A stretch of DNA of 64,000 bases. Origin: Sphagnum magellanicum. Taxonomy: Eukaryota; Streptophyta; Sphagnopsida; Sphagnales; Sphagnaceae. Location: assembly GCA_021904315.1 (NCBI GenBank), contig CM038911.1:23905390-23969389 (forward strand), written 5' to 3'. Below, in pieces: positions 1 to 12,800 of the stretch (positions within the stretch are counted from its first letter, which is position 1; each line of letters begins with the position of its first letter). The notes beneath the pieces are model-generated. The model did not search any database and was not told where the DNA came from. It worked only from the letters and a program-made list of their open reading frames with translations. Both the position numbers and the translations under genes were made by a program.

Positions 1-780
1 ACATATTGTTCGGGAATAAAATTATGGGATTTGAAAAATGTTTGTAGTAAGATGGTAGGGTAGCAAGCAAGACAACCTAGGTAGACAAATCAAGATGTAA
101 ATAAATCGAAATGAGAAAATAATGTTTTAAAAGTTCACATGTCAACATGGCAAACTTATTGATATGCAAATTTCCAACTTGTTAATATGGCAAAGAAGAA
201 GTAAAATGTAACAAGTTGACATGTTGGGCAAGTAGGCAATTGTAATTGTTTCTAACATAGTATAAAATACATTTTGATTTAATAGAAAAGATTTCTTGTG
301 TGATCATTTTTGAAATTATTTAAGGAATTTCGGGTGCTTGTTTAGGAGGTGCAAAAATTTCGCAATTTCATAATTGAGAGTTCATAAATGCGTGCTCAAA
401 TTGAGAGCATGATTGAAAAAAAAGTATCTACAAGAAACTAAAATTGGAGTACAAAATGGAAGGTATTATTGTCTAAGACATAGAAAAACCAAATATTCAA
501 TGCCCAACTAAACACCATACTTGATAAAAAATAAAATCAACATACCTTATTATTACCACAAAAATTCAATAATAAAGAGGGTAATTATTGTTAGTGAACC
601 AATAGAACAGTTGCTCTATCATACTTTCACAAAAAAATTTGTTTTTAAATCATCATTTGTGAAATAACAAAAGGAACTTTTTTATAAATGGAACAAATTT
701 ATGTCTAGAAAGAGTTGGGCACGTTGAGTGTAGGTTATTTTAAGAGGATAATAGAGGAAATGTTGCCATCTAAGATAGTA
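1..780. other. AT-rich non-coding stretch
   Basis: I see no open reading frame with recognisable protein content, no RNA gene and no clear repeat boundary. The stretch probably belongs to the decayed retroelement that becomes recognisable downstream, but nothing here shows that directly. Confidence 0.5.
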
Positions 781-1660
781 ATTATGGGCGCTTCCACTTT
801 TGATGTCAAGATGGAAAAATTCTTAAAGGACTAAAAGATAAACATCACCTATTGGTATCACTTGTGGTGGAGAAATGTTATGTTTAAAGTGGGAAGTTTT
901 GATGAAGAAAAGAATGGAAATAACATCTTTCAAGTTGGAAAACAAACATAAAAAACAACTAGGGGAAAGCAAGATGGATTCTACTTTCGAAAGGACTTAT
1001 TACTTGGCTACTTTCAAGGGTGGGTGGCATAGATGGTAGCAAAACAAGAATAGACCTAAACTTTAAGATTTCAAAATTAAAATATAAAAGAAGAAATAAT
1101 ACATGCACAAGGAGGTAGCCATGGAAGGTTACAAGGTGAATTCCAAATGTTAATCCATAATTTACACTTCATGAAATCATGTACTATGGTGATTACCATG
1201 GGAGTCCCATCCATAGTTACTTTTGAAGTGGAGGCGATAGAACTAGATTCTACATATGAGAGGAGGCAAGCCATGAGGAGGCTTGAAAAACTTAGACAAT
1301 TGTCTAGAAGCAAAAGTTTAAAAGTGGTAAACTACCTTCCCTTCGACCATCAGATGCAAGTATAACCGATGTTATGTGGGGAGGTAGTGCACCAAATAAT
1401 AGGATGTCACTACCATGTCTTTCAATTATGGATGGCAAAAGGGTGCCCAACTAGGAACATCATACTAATGATTTTGGAGAGGACATGAAAATGACCTATA
1501 CTTGAATGAAAAAGAAAAAGGACAGGAGGATGGTAGAAGCACCCATTCTAGAAGATCAAATGAAGCAGCCCATATCCAAAAAAAAACATGAAAAGGTAAC
1601 TCAAGGTTTCGAATTCCAAATATTGTGGGTTCGTTTAACTTCCACCATTGGAGGTCCATG
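781..1660 (+). pseudogene. decayed ORF, possible gag-like part of a Ty3/gypsy element
   Basis: One reading frame starting at 781 stays protein-like for about 190 codons up to the stop near 1365 and is broken by only a handful of TAA/TAG codons. The last 72 codons (1147-1365) are fully open and include a charged stretch reading STYERRQAMRRLEKLRQL. Most internal stops sit where CAA, CAG or TGG would fit, which suggests C-to-T decay of methylated DNA. From about 1366 to 1660 the sequence is still coding-like in places but more damaged. Its position upstream of the RT remnant suggests gag or the start of a polyprotein. No zinc knuckle is visible, so the gag label is inference; it could be a different TE-borne ORF. 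Confidence 0.35.
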
Positions 1661-1681
1661 ATAGGGACCCAAATGTATGGA

Positions 1682-1771
1682 ATTGGTCAAAATATGTATT
1701 TATACATATTTTGACCAATCAACACCCATTTAAAAATCAATGTCAATCAACAAAGTGTGTTGATTGGTCAA
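1682..1771. repeat. two nested perfect inverted repeats
   Basis: A 17-bp perfect palindrome (ATTGGTCAAAATATGTA, 4-nt loop) occupies 1682-1719. Its right half starts a second inverted repeat: TTGACCAATCAACAC at 1711-1725 pairs with GTGTTGATTGGTCAA at 1757-1771. The two foldbacks are mutually exclusive. Confidence 0.85.
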
Positions 1772-3425
1772 CAAACAATTAGCACTTGAAATGTTTGGAT
1801 CAAAATTCATAAATTGGTCTTCTAAGTGGCAAACCAACAACTTTGCCACCCAACTACGACTTTCAAGTTACTACATGTGAAGCCAAATATTAAAGTTACT
1901 TGACATTGTATCAATTTGTGCTAAAAATCATCAACTTTGAAATGTGATTTCTTTTTCATATTTTGTTCAAATGAAACAAATGAAATTTCAAATTTTAGAT
2001 TTTACATAAATCTACACATTTCTAATAAATGGAACCCAAAATTTCAAATCATTTTTATATTTATTTTTGAATGTTATTGTTTAATAACAATTCAAACACA
2101 AAACTTTATCCTATACTTTGGACATGTAACTTTGTGTATGTATATATGTACATTTTATAATAAAATTTGGGCTAATACATTTTTTAAAAAATGATTAATA
2201 AAATTTATGACCTAATTTTTTCATAGTTCAATCATTTTATATTAATTATTTGTAGAATACATATAAATTTCTTCAATGGCATGTCATTAATAATTACAAA
2301 GTTGACACCATGTTATATATTGACATATATTATACATATTATACATATATATATATAACAAGTTTAGTAATAATAATAATAATAAAATTCATATTGGCCG
2401 CAAAAATTAACTTTGATTATTTATTTCAATCAATGTTTAGTACTTCAATCCTATGTAAATTCAATTATAGAGAAATTTTGTGTTTCAATATTTCAGTAAT
2501 ATTACATAATACTTAGAAAGTTATAAAAAATTATTGTCATTCAATACATTCAATTTTTTTTTAAATTTCAAAATTTCAAAATTTATTAAATCTAAATATC
2601 TTTTGACTATATATATATATATAGTTCAATATGTATAATACATGTCAATATATAACACAATGTCACACAAAAAAACATAAATAAATATTTTAAAGAAGAT
2701 TATAATTAAAAATTCAATTTTTATATTTAATTAATTTCAAGAAAACATTGTAACTTAATAATTACATAACTTTACTATAATTGAAGTACAAAACATTATG
2801 ATGGTTAAATTATTTCAGAAATTAACCAAATAATTACAATAAAGTTTTGTGATTTAATAACTACAAAAAATTTTAGAAAATAATTTCAGAAAATTACTGT
2901 AATAAAATAAACTTTGTAAACTTCTTAATTGAATACATAAAAAACTATTGTAAGTAATACTTTCAAAAAAAAATTGATTAATAAATTACCATGGTAATTA
3001 TATTTAATTCAAATCATCAATTCTAATTCTAAAACACCAATTGAAGATTTTGAAAAATGATATTTATAACATATGTCTACATAAAAAATGTAAATAACAA
3101 ATTGATTAAATAAACTTTGGTTTACATAATAATGTAATATGTCATATTGTTATTGATTAACATACTAAAGGTTATAATAAATAACTTTATAGATGAAATA
3201 TTTAAATATTCAAATAATAATTAATTGAAAAATTATGATTGAAAATTTAATTTTAATAATATAAATAAATAAATAAATATTTAAAAAAAAAATACCAAAA
3301 CAAAAAATTTAAACCATATTTGGTATTAAACCAAAATTATGAAACATACATCATTAACATTGTATATATTTCATTTAACCAACACAAGATTTAAGGCACC
3401 TGGTTAATATAAACAATGTTTATCT

Positions 3426-3608
3426 TTTTTGACTAGGCCAAGTGCCATTTTGACTAGCAAGACCCCTAGGGTACTTACATAATATAGCTACCCCTTGTCA
3501 TTTTTGACTAGGCCATATGCCATTTTGACCAACGAAATCCATAAGGTACCTTGGTAGTTTAGGTACCCCTTGTCACTTTTGATTAAATCAAATGTCATTT
3601 TGATTAGG
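3426..3608. repeat. 75-bp tandem repeat, about 2.4 copies
   Basis: Units start at 3426, 3501 and 3576. Each begins with a TTTTTGACTAGG-like word, carries GCCATTTTGAC about 20 bp later and (in the two full units) ends in TACCCCTTGTCA. The third copy is partial and more diverged. The array lies in the subterminal part of the putative CACTA-like insertion. Confidence 0.75.
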
Positions 3609-3809
3609 ATATTCATTTTTTGAGGTACAATTTGACTAAATGCTCAATTGACACCTATTCAAATAATTCATTTTGGTCAAATTGCTTAATTAAAAACTAC
3701 ACATGTCATTTGACACTTGAACTTTGAATCAAAATGGATATGTTTAGGGATCAAAAATGATCATTTAGTCAAGTTGTATGGTTTGATAAACCATGCATTC
3801 TTGTAGTGT

Positions 3810-5152
3810 TTGTAAACTAAATATTGCCAAAAGAAGAATACATACTCATTACCTTTCACTGACAAGGTTTGGGATAAAGTGGCAAGGTATTCATTTTTGG
3901 ATGGGTTTTTAGGATATCACCATATTGAATTACCCCATAAGACTGTAATAAAACAACCTTCATCACATATTGTGGGGCTTTTGTGTGGGATTTGGTCATG
4001 CCTTTGGTTTGAAAAATGCCCCTCCAATGTACTGGAACACAATCAACAAGTCCTTCCTTGAATATTTGGATGTATTCATGTTGTTTTTGGATGACTTCAC
4101 ATTATTTAGTGACATGGATACTCACTTTCCAAAACTTACAAAGTGTTTTGAGAAATGTATGGAATTTGGTATCATTTTAAATCCAGATTTGTCTACTTTT
4201 GGTCATTTTTGACATCATCCTTGGTTTCATTGTATCCAAAGAAGATAAATTACCAAATCCAAAGGAGATTGAGGCCAAATGTTATCAAAATGCCACCAAT
4301 TATTAATAGTTGACCTAGTTTTATCATTATTTTGTGAAAAAATTTGTCATCACTATGGCACCAATCACAAATTTATATGAAAGTCTGAGCATTTTTTGTG
4401 AACTTTAAAATGCCATGAGGCACAAGAGACCATGAAATGAAAATATGTGGAGGATCCAATTGTGATTGCTTCCCATTGGGACAAGGAATTTGTTATTCAT
4501 AAAGTTGTATTTAACTTGGTGTGGCTCGGCAATGGTCGTCAAAATCATTAATGGCAAATGTGAGCAACCCATCACATATGTGTCATGTCTTTAAAATAAT
4601 TCAAAATAAATTTATATGACTATGAAATGAGAGGCATTGTTCATGACATTTTTCACAAATGTTGGCATTAGCTTTTGGGTAATAAATTTGTGTTTTTGTG
4701 GATCATATGGCTCTAATGAATCTTATGAAAAAAGTTTCAAGAAGATTGTTTGACAATTACTAAACCAACATGACAACAATTATCATCAAGTCCATCCATG
4801 AAAATATTCTTACCTAATTTGGTTGTTTTTTTACATTTGCAACAAATCAAAGCATCCATTTTATCAATGAAACAATTATTTATTATATGGAACATTTTTT
4901 GCTTAAACATACCAATTTCACTACCTTTAGGGTAATGATTAGGCATAATCCAATAATAAAGTCATTGTTACCATCATGACTAAATTGGTGAATGAGAAGC
5001 AAAACACTTGGGATGAACATTTACAACCATTCTTTTGGCTTATTGCATTGCATATAAAGATACCACAAGGTATATGCCTTTTGTTGGTGTATGGATTGTA
5101 CCCCTTTATGCTTAATGAATATGTGTTTCTTACAAGTATGAAGGCTCAAATT
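3810..5152 (+). pseudogene. Ty3/gypsy pol remnant: reverse transcriptase, RNase H, integrase
   Basis: Conserved pol blocks appear in order in shifting frames. Just after the insertion, a KLNIA-like block and LPFTDKV lead into RYSFLDGFLGYHHIE (RT, from about 3879). Then FGLKNAPP and the catalytic-type FLDDF (about 4084-4098) are followed by KCFEKCMEFGI. At 4380-4720 degraded RNase H text is recognisable, including a region equivalent to VDHMALMNL. From about 4790 integrase text appears, including HFINETI-like and EHFLLKHTNF-like blocks, then LTKLVNE..TWDEHLQ and LVYGLYPF up to 5152. Several frameshifts and stops rule out function. Order RT-RH-IN is that of the Ty3/gypsy (Metaviridae-type) plant retrotransposons, so the identification is firm even though the family is not. 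The element continues after a second insertion at 7851. Confidence 0.85.
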
Positions 5153-7850
5153 CATTAGAAGAAAAACACCTAGTTTTTATTAGTCTTGGCAATTAAATTT
5201 TAGTTGCAAGCAACATTTGCGATTAAAATCCCCTTAATTGCCTTGGACAAATCACACGTGATATTAGTTGCAAATGACAAAAAATAATGGATGAATGAAA
5301 AAATGAACAAATTCAAGTTCATCCTTTGACTCCATTGTATACATATTGTCACATGCGACTAAGATGTGACTATTTTGGTCACTATTGAAGACAAATGATG
5401 TGTGTCATGTGTCCCAATATTTAATTATTTAAAATCATTATTATTATTATTTTGAAATAATCTGGAACATTCAATTCACATGCTTGGCATGTGGCCCAAT
5501 GTAAATATGTCACATGACATTTTAAAATGAATTTAATACAAACTTTTAATATTAGGTTAGTAGGTACATAGGTAGGTACATAGTCAACCTATGTGGGTAG
5601 GTCAACTTAGGCACGCACTTAATTACCTACCCACCTAGGTAAATAATTAGGTTGGGGAGGTAAGTAATTTAATATCGTGCATAATTTTTTTTTAATTTTG
5701 GGTTAAATTTTTTAAATGCTTCATCCTATGTGCACACATTTTTTTAATGTGAAATTGGATGACCACACCCCTTGTTTATACAATGATCAAACTAAGAATG
5801 AAGAACAAACAATATTGGATAAATTTTGAAGTTGTAATTTTCTTACAAATTAAGTTGTAATTTCAAACCTTTCCTTATGCTATTTTTTTTTTAAATTAAA
5901 ATTTTAAACAATTCAAGTATATGGTTCACTAAATAATGAAATAATCATTCAATTAATAATGGTTAAATTTGAAACATATTTAAAATATAAAAAGTACATT
6001 ACAAATATTAAGTATTCATTTTCAATTATTTAAATAATTAATAACTTATTAATAATTAACTAACTAGCTATTTAGTTATTCACAACTTGTCAATACATAA
6101 TTCATAAATAGATAAATAATTTAATTATTTAAAAATGTTTCCTTATTTTTAAAATTTGCTCCAATTATATATAATATAATTAATGGAAAAATAATTTAAT
6201 TACTATACTTTAAAATAACTATTATAAATATTTACTTTCAAATTACAAATAATGAATTAATAATTTTCATTTAAAAATAAATTCCTGCACAAATTATTTA
6301 TTTTAAAATAACATGAAATTAATTATTGTAATTACTATATAATTAAAATTATTATTGGAAAAAAAATTGGTCAAATAAATGTTATTTTCCATTAATTATT
6401 AATAACTATAAATACAATAATCTACTGAACATAAATTATTATTATTTAATTATTGTAATATTACTATAAAAATATTTATCATAGATAAGTAATTACAGAA
6501 TTATTTTAATAAAAAAAATATTGGATCATAATTCTTGTAATTATAGTCATACAATAATTATTTTAACTACATTATAATTTTTCCAACATTTTAATTCAGA
6601 TTTAAAGTCATAAATTACAAATTGTGAAGAATTATGTTCAATTAGAATATAATTATGAAATTACTATAACTAATTCTTATCTGAAATAATTATAATGATT
6701 TTAAAATAATGGAAAATTAATTATATTAATTGATTTATTTTACTGTAAAAATATAAATTATATAATATAAATACTTATGTTGTAACTATTTGGTGTAGTT
6801 TATAATTGATAAATATAAAAATTTGTAATTATTTATAAAAGTGATATATTATGAACAAGTAGTTACAAGAATTAAATATTTTAATTTATTATATTAAAAT
6901 CCATGCAATTATGGTCATAACATTAATTATTTAAAATAAATTACGATTATTCTAAAATTTTAAATAAAAACTAAATTTAGGGTAAAAGATTTAGTGATTA
7001 TTATTAAAACATAAGTGTTGTAATTACAATAATTGTTTTTATGATTGGGAACTATCATTTGAATTACTGTGAAAATTTATGTTGTAATATTATTCATTTA
7101 TTTTACATAAACTGTAATAAATAATAAATAAAATAATTTATTATAATTATTTTAAATTTCCAGTAAAACTATTCTAAATTTTTATGATGTAATAACAATT
7201 ATATATTGGAAGTACATAATCAAATGTTTTAGTATATTGAAATGTAATTCTTACAATGATAAAAATTAAAATTATGAATAATTAAACTGAATTATAAATT
7301 ATGTGTTTATTATGATTAATGTACAAGTAAGGTTATTATTAGGATTTTAAGATAATTATATATTAATATTATTTTTATTTAAAATATATATATATATAAT
7401 TTATATAATACTCGATGTTGGAATATATATAAGTAATTTAATGTAATGAAATTAGTATAATACAATATCATATCAATGAGTTTAATTACAATAAAAATAC
7501 TATGAATATTAAGACTAATCATAAATAAAATAATTATTATAATTGATGTATATAAACATATATTCATTGCAACTAAGCATCAATTCACTTGCGACTAATG
7601 GGACTTTAGATGGTTACTCTTTGATGATAAATCTAACCCATATATAAATTTAAACCAATTTAGTCGTAAACTAATCACAAGCTGGTTATAGGTGACTGGG
7701 TTGATGTTAACATGATGTCACATTAGTTAATGAGGACAAAAATTTAATTGTTAAAACCAAATATTTGCAAGTAGTTGTAAATGCATTGGTCACATATTGG
7801 CCTTTTCCATCTAATGATTACTTCCACAAATCTAATCAAGGTGTTCACTA
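5153..7850. mobile_element. AT-rich CACTA-like non-autonomous insertion inside gypsy integrase
   Basis: The gypsy integrase text stops at 5152 and its continuation resumes at about 7851, leaving 2.7 kb of foreign, extremely AT-rich, non-coding DNA. The left edge reads CATTAGAAGAAAAACACC, one or two changes from a standard plant CACTA terminus (CACTACAAGAAAAACACC). Subterminal words of the TTAGTTGC / TTGCGACTAA / TTTAGTCG type, common in plant CACTA ends, occur at 5200-5380 and again at 7565-7680. At the right edge GGTGTT (7840-7845) could be the remains of the inverted terminus. A target duplication is not visible, and the exact right end is uncertain. Confidence 0.5.
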
Positions 7851-8563
7851 CAAAAGTCAATGAATTGGAAATATTGGAAGAAGTTTAATGGGAGGTTAAA
7901 GAAACCATAGGTACCTACCCTTAGAACAAAACTTTATAATCACAAAATTACTATCTGATTAAACAATTTAAGTTGGGGGACTATGTGTTTTTGGTTTCCC
8001 AAAGGTTGAAAGAAATGTAATGGTAAATTGAAGAAATGATGGTTTGGGCCTTGTTGTGTTTAATATTCCCTCCTTAGCCACATAATATTATATTAATTTA
8101 TATTGACAAGTTTGATCCTAATCCCATTTTGGTGAATGTTAATGAGATTAAACCTTCTAATGTTTTTAATGAGGAAACTAAAGGATTGGTTGCCCAATTT
8201 TTTAAAAAAGTGACCCCAAAAAAAATATTCATGTTGTTTGTTTTTTTGGGAACAACAAAAACCTTTAAGGGAAAAAAAAAATTGCCCCACCCCCCTTTCC
8301 CCCCTAATTTTGGTAGTTTGGAAAATCAAATATTCTTAGAAGAAATCAAAGATGACTTATTAGTGGTAGACATAAATTATGTCAACCTTAATCTAGAGTC
8401 AATAATTTTAATTTATCATGAAGCAAATTTTGAGTTGATAATAATTTCTAACTTGGGTAGGCTAGTAATTATAACACAAGCAATAATTACCATGAATATT
8501 AAGGGTAGGATTACAAATGGAAGAAAACATGGAAATAATTGTGAAGAAAGATGGGTTCAATAA
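7851..8563 (+). pseudogene. Ty3/gypsy pol C-terminal remnant
   Basis: Text resumes with VNELEILEEV and WEVKETIG, then QFKLGDYVFLV, a degraded WFGPY-like block and FDPNPILVNVNEIKP up to about 8160, which matches the C-terminal integrase tail of plant gypsy polyproteins (the GDYVLWF / KWFGPYRI / VNVNKLKPY type). The last part runs into a 144-codon open frame (8129-8563) with no further recognisable domain. This is the same element as the remnant at 3810-5152, separated by the insertion. Stops and frameshifts make it non-functional. Confidence 0.75.
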
Positions 8564-9850
8564 GAACTTTTGTACTTGCACTTCACTTCATTCAATTTGT
8601 TTCATAGTTGTCTTTAAGGTGGTAGGTCGGAAAAAAATCCATTTGAAATAGTGAATTTCCCATTTATCATCCAATAGGAGAAGGAAGGGATTATTAAAAG
8701 GATGAAAACTAAATTAGAAAATATCATTTGATTTTAAATACACAAATGCAAGCCATGGGGTGTGGATGTAAAGGGACATACCTAGTTGAAAACAACAATA
8801 CTTTTATTTTGGAAGCCCAATTATCACAATGTTTGGAGCATAAGGAAGAAACCAAACCTTCTTGTTCCTTTCCTCTAATTTTTCTTTTGTTAAAGAAAGT
8901 TGGAAATTAAAAAAGAAGCCAATGTGATTTAGGAGAGGGAACATTGGGAAGCACCCATGGATAAGTTGTAGGTAGTAATGCATGCCACATGAATAATACA
9001 AAAGAGGTGATGATGGTGAAAGAAATGTTGGTTGAAAAAAAACCCAAAGGTGAAAGGAGAACATGTAGCATTATAAATGCATGTGTCGAAAACTATGCAT
9101 AAAGTAGAAAATGGTTCAAGGAGAGTGATGTTACTTGGGTTGCGAAGGTGAAATTGAATGACTTATTGGGCTTGTATTGGGGGATCATTCAAGGTCATTT
9201 GATTGTAGAACTTTTGGCAAGAATGAAAAACATGGATGAAGAGCACATGAAAGTTAAGTTGTGAGGAAAAACAAATAGAAAACACCAAGGAGGTGATAAA
9301 AAGGATGATGAAACTACTTCATGTTGAACTTGACATTCCATGGCTTGAGCTTGTTAAACACCCCAAATTCGAAAAGTTGGTAGCATATTTGGTTCCAAAG
9401 GGAAGTAAATTCATGTGGGAAGGCTAGGTGGTAAACAAGATGTTGAAAAATTGTCCCTTTGAATGGGTGTAGTTTTGTAAGTAGTTCAACTCAAAAATGA
9501 ACAAATTTATTGTAGTTTTCCACCATGGTGTTATTAATCCAGAAGGTAGAAAAGGGAAAACTGGGTCGGGGTGAGTGACAATGGGTTCAAGGAGGATATG
9601 GAAAGATGCCTCCTAAGTAAGTTGCAACTTGCAAACTTGGAGATTGTTTAGGTTGTAGACGTGTTGTAATGTTGGTTCCCATTGAAAAGAGAACCATCAA
9701 CTAATTAGAATGGTATTTTAGACTAAGAGGAAGATTAAAAAGTACATGTATAACTTCAATCATAACTTCTAATGTATTCAAATTGTGGGGGGACTATTAT
9801 ACATGTAGGTGAAACCTTGATCAAAATCTAAGGGGGAAGGTACTTTAACA
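8564..9850 (+). other. decayed region downstream of pol; no identifiable gene
   Basis: Short coding-like blocks appear on the plus strand but are broken every few codons. A GTGGGGGGA run at about 9784 could be a polypurine tract preceding a 3' LTR, but I could not define LTR ends or a matching copy upstream. Confidence 0.3.
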
Positions 9851-12800
9851 ACTACCATCATGTTCACAAGAACTACTAAGGCATCTACCTTTCACCTAAA
9901 CCAAGGAGACCATTCACAAGGAAACCATAAAAAAAAAAAAAACATGGGATTTAAATTTGTTTTTGATCCAATTTTTTAATTATCTATTTATGAAGGAAAG
10001 TAATTTGATTTGTTTTGTAGTTATGAGATCCACTGAATTGAGATGCTTCAAATTGTGTTCTTGGTGTCTTTGGAAAGCTCTTGACAAGGAGGGGTGCATG
10101 GGCTTGGTTTCATGATGTTTAGACTTGCAATGCAAATTTTTTTGAATATTAAATGATTTTTTCATTGAAAATTAAATTAAGTCGTAGTTGAAATTTTTGA
10201 AGGAATTGGAATGTGTTTTTGGTGTTGTTGGAAAGATATTGATGAATAGGAAAGTTTGAAATGTTAAAAATACATGTTAGTCAAAAAAAAAAGAAGCAAA
10301 TCATGTGTCAAGATTGAATGTTGTTCATTTTATTGAAAACAATTCAAACATGTTTAATTTTTTTATTTGCATGTTCAAGTTAGGTTTTCATTTGTTAACT
10401 AATAATATCATATGGCATTTTTAAGAGACTAGGGAAATATTGATTTTAAAGTGATTTTGCTACCGAAAATTCAAATAAATTCCAAAAAACTAAGTTTTGG
10501 AAGGAAAAATCAGTTGCAAACATGGTACTATTTGGGCCAATGACAAAGACCACACTAGTTGTTAATTGATCAACTAAGGCTACCAAGAAACAACCTACAA
10601 AAAATTATCCATTTGCTAAAGTTAGGAGGTGGTGCCATGAAAGTTTATCAAACTCATTATCATTTACAACAACCCTAGTAAATGTGAAATTGGTGAATAC
10701 GAGTATTGTTCTAAAGGGCCATTATTTTGGAGGAAGAATTTTAGGAAGGTTTGGAATTATGTGGAAATAAAAAGGGAGATGCTATAGTCCGAAATGAAAA
10801 GGTGAAATGTCCTAGTGACTTTGAAAGGTACCTTTGTTACCCTTTTGGAGATCATAAAAGCAAGTGGCAAGATCCATTCATGCCCATTCTAAAGCTCTTT
10901 TGTTCAATGTTTCCAAAATAACATCAAAGGTATTGTGGAAGAAAAGTCACTAAAATACCATTTCCCCATCACTTTTGTTAAGATAAACAACCTATCGGGG
11001 TTAACCATTGAAGAGGTAACGGTTAAAAAATTGTTGTAATAAAAATGTTGGCTAATAAATAATAAATACACAAAAAGAAGTATTGTTTTTTTCCACCCCC
11101 ACATTACAACTATCGTTCAATTTGATAACATTTTAATCACATTTGGCAATCTTAAGTTTTCAAGTGGCTTATTGTATTATTTAGTGGTCAATATTGTTTA
11201 TAGTTATAACATGCATTACATTGTTTTCATTTATGAGTATAATTTGAACCCTTTTTTCTTTGATAGTTTGAAATCGTTGATGTGAAAATTGAAGTAGCTT
11301 TTAATTTTATTTATTTACTTCACAATATTGGGGTAGTGATTTTTTTGACATCTTTTCAACTATCAACATGGTACATAAATTAACCCATTCATTTTTAACA
11401 TTTTAACACCATTGTTCATGAGTTGAATCATTCACTTTTAATATGTTAAAATTATTATTCATAATTATTAGGTTCCATTCTACACTAATTATAATATTAA
11501 AAACACATAAAATTTCATGCTTTGTAATTATATTAAAAGGATTTAATAAGTTTTTTCACATAATTTGAACTATCATCATCTATACATCAATTGAATCAAT
11601 CACTTTAAAATTATTGAAACTAATACTTGAATGTTGTAAATTGCACTTATTAGTATATATATTGAATCACACACAACAATTTAATGTTTTACATTTATAT
11701 TTGAACGCGTTAATGAAAATTTTCACATCTTTTAAACTGTCAACATTTGCACATGAATTGAATCACTTTACATTTGTTGATTCCATAACTCATGAATTAC
11801 ATTTTGCACTCATCATAATTTTTTGAAACGAATAAAACTTGGCACATTCAACATTTATGTTTGAATGGGTTAATGATTAAATTAAAATGTAAGTTATTTG
11901 TACAAACTACAAGATGCATGTAGATTTATAATTACAAAATTTTCAACCAAATGCTTTTACATTTACTTAAATTAACATGTATGTTTTCTACTTAGTTTGT
12001 TTTGAGCATCATGGATAAGTTTTTTATGAGAATATTTATGATGCCACATTAAAAAACACAAAAAATAATCCCTATTTTTTTTCGCATTTTTTCCCTTGGT
12101 CTAGGGGGGGAATTTTTTTGATTTACTTTTTTAATTTTTAATATTTTAAAATATATAATTTTTAATATTTAAAAAACCATGATTTAACATTTTTTTAAGC
12201 ATGTTTTGTTCCAAGTTTATGTTTAAATATTTAGAGATGAGAATTTTAAATTTTAAAAAAAATTGAATAAATGAATGAATTAAAAATGGTGATCATAATA
12301 ATGACATAATTAACTTTTTATAATATTTTTATTTTCTCAAATTTGTGTTGTTTGTCCAAGATCATCCACAAGAAGATTTAGCCATCTTTTGGTCATATAT
12401 TATGTATGGAGATATGAAATGATTAAAATATTTTTAATATTTTGGCATGGGTCATAGAACCCATTATAAAATTCTAACCTTTCAAAATTAAATAAAACTG
12501 GTAAGTTTTAGTTTTCTTAACCAAAAAAAGTTCATTTGTTGATGTTGATGCCCTATTGATAGATGGAAACAATTTCAATAAAAAAACCATTCAATTTCAA
12601 CATTAACATTTATTTTAAAATTCTCAAATGTTTTGGATAAGTTTATAATACTTTTACATGTTGTTTAAAATTTTAAAAATAAGTTTGATGTTGGAATTAT
12701 CTATGGGTCTACAGTTGGAGTTATTAAAATTATTAAAATGTTTTTTTTAATAATCAGGAGTAGCATTTTTTGTTCAAAATTTTGACCTCATTTTTTTGCC

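Larger units (their letters stand above)
1682..3809. mobile_element. putative non-autonomous CACTA-like insertion in gypsy pol
   Basis: This is about 2.1 kb of very AT-rich DNA without coding capacity, ending exactly where the gypsy reverse transcriptase resumes. The right end, TTCTTGTAGTG at 3799-3809, is the reverse complement of CACTACAAGAA, the usual terminus of plant CACTA transposons. TTGACCA/TTGACTA-type words recur near both ends, as subterminal repeats do in that group. I could not find a matching left CACTA terminus, so the left edge is placed at the palindrome at 1682 and is uncertain. No transposase is present. Confidence 0.4.

Noticed and set aside
9784-9900. 3' LTR of the gypsy element starting after the GTGGGGGGA run
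   Set aside because: No matching upstream LTR, no TG..CA ends and no primer-binding site could be found.
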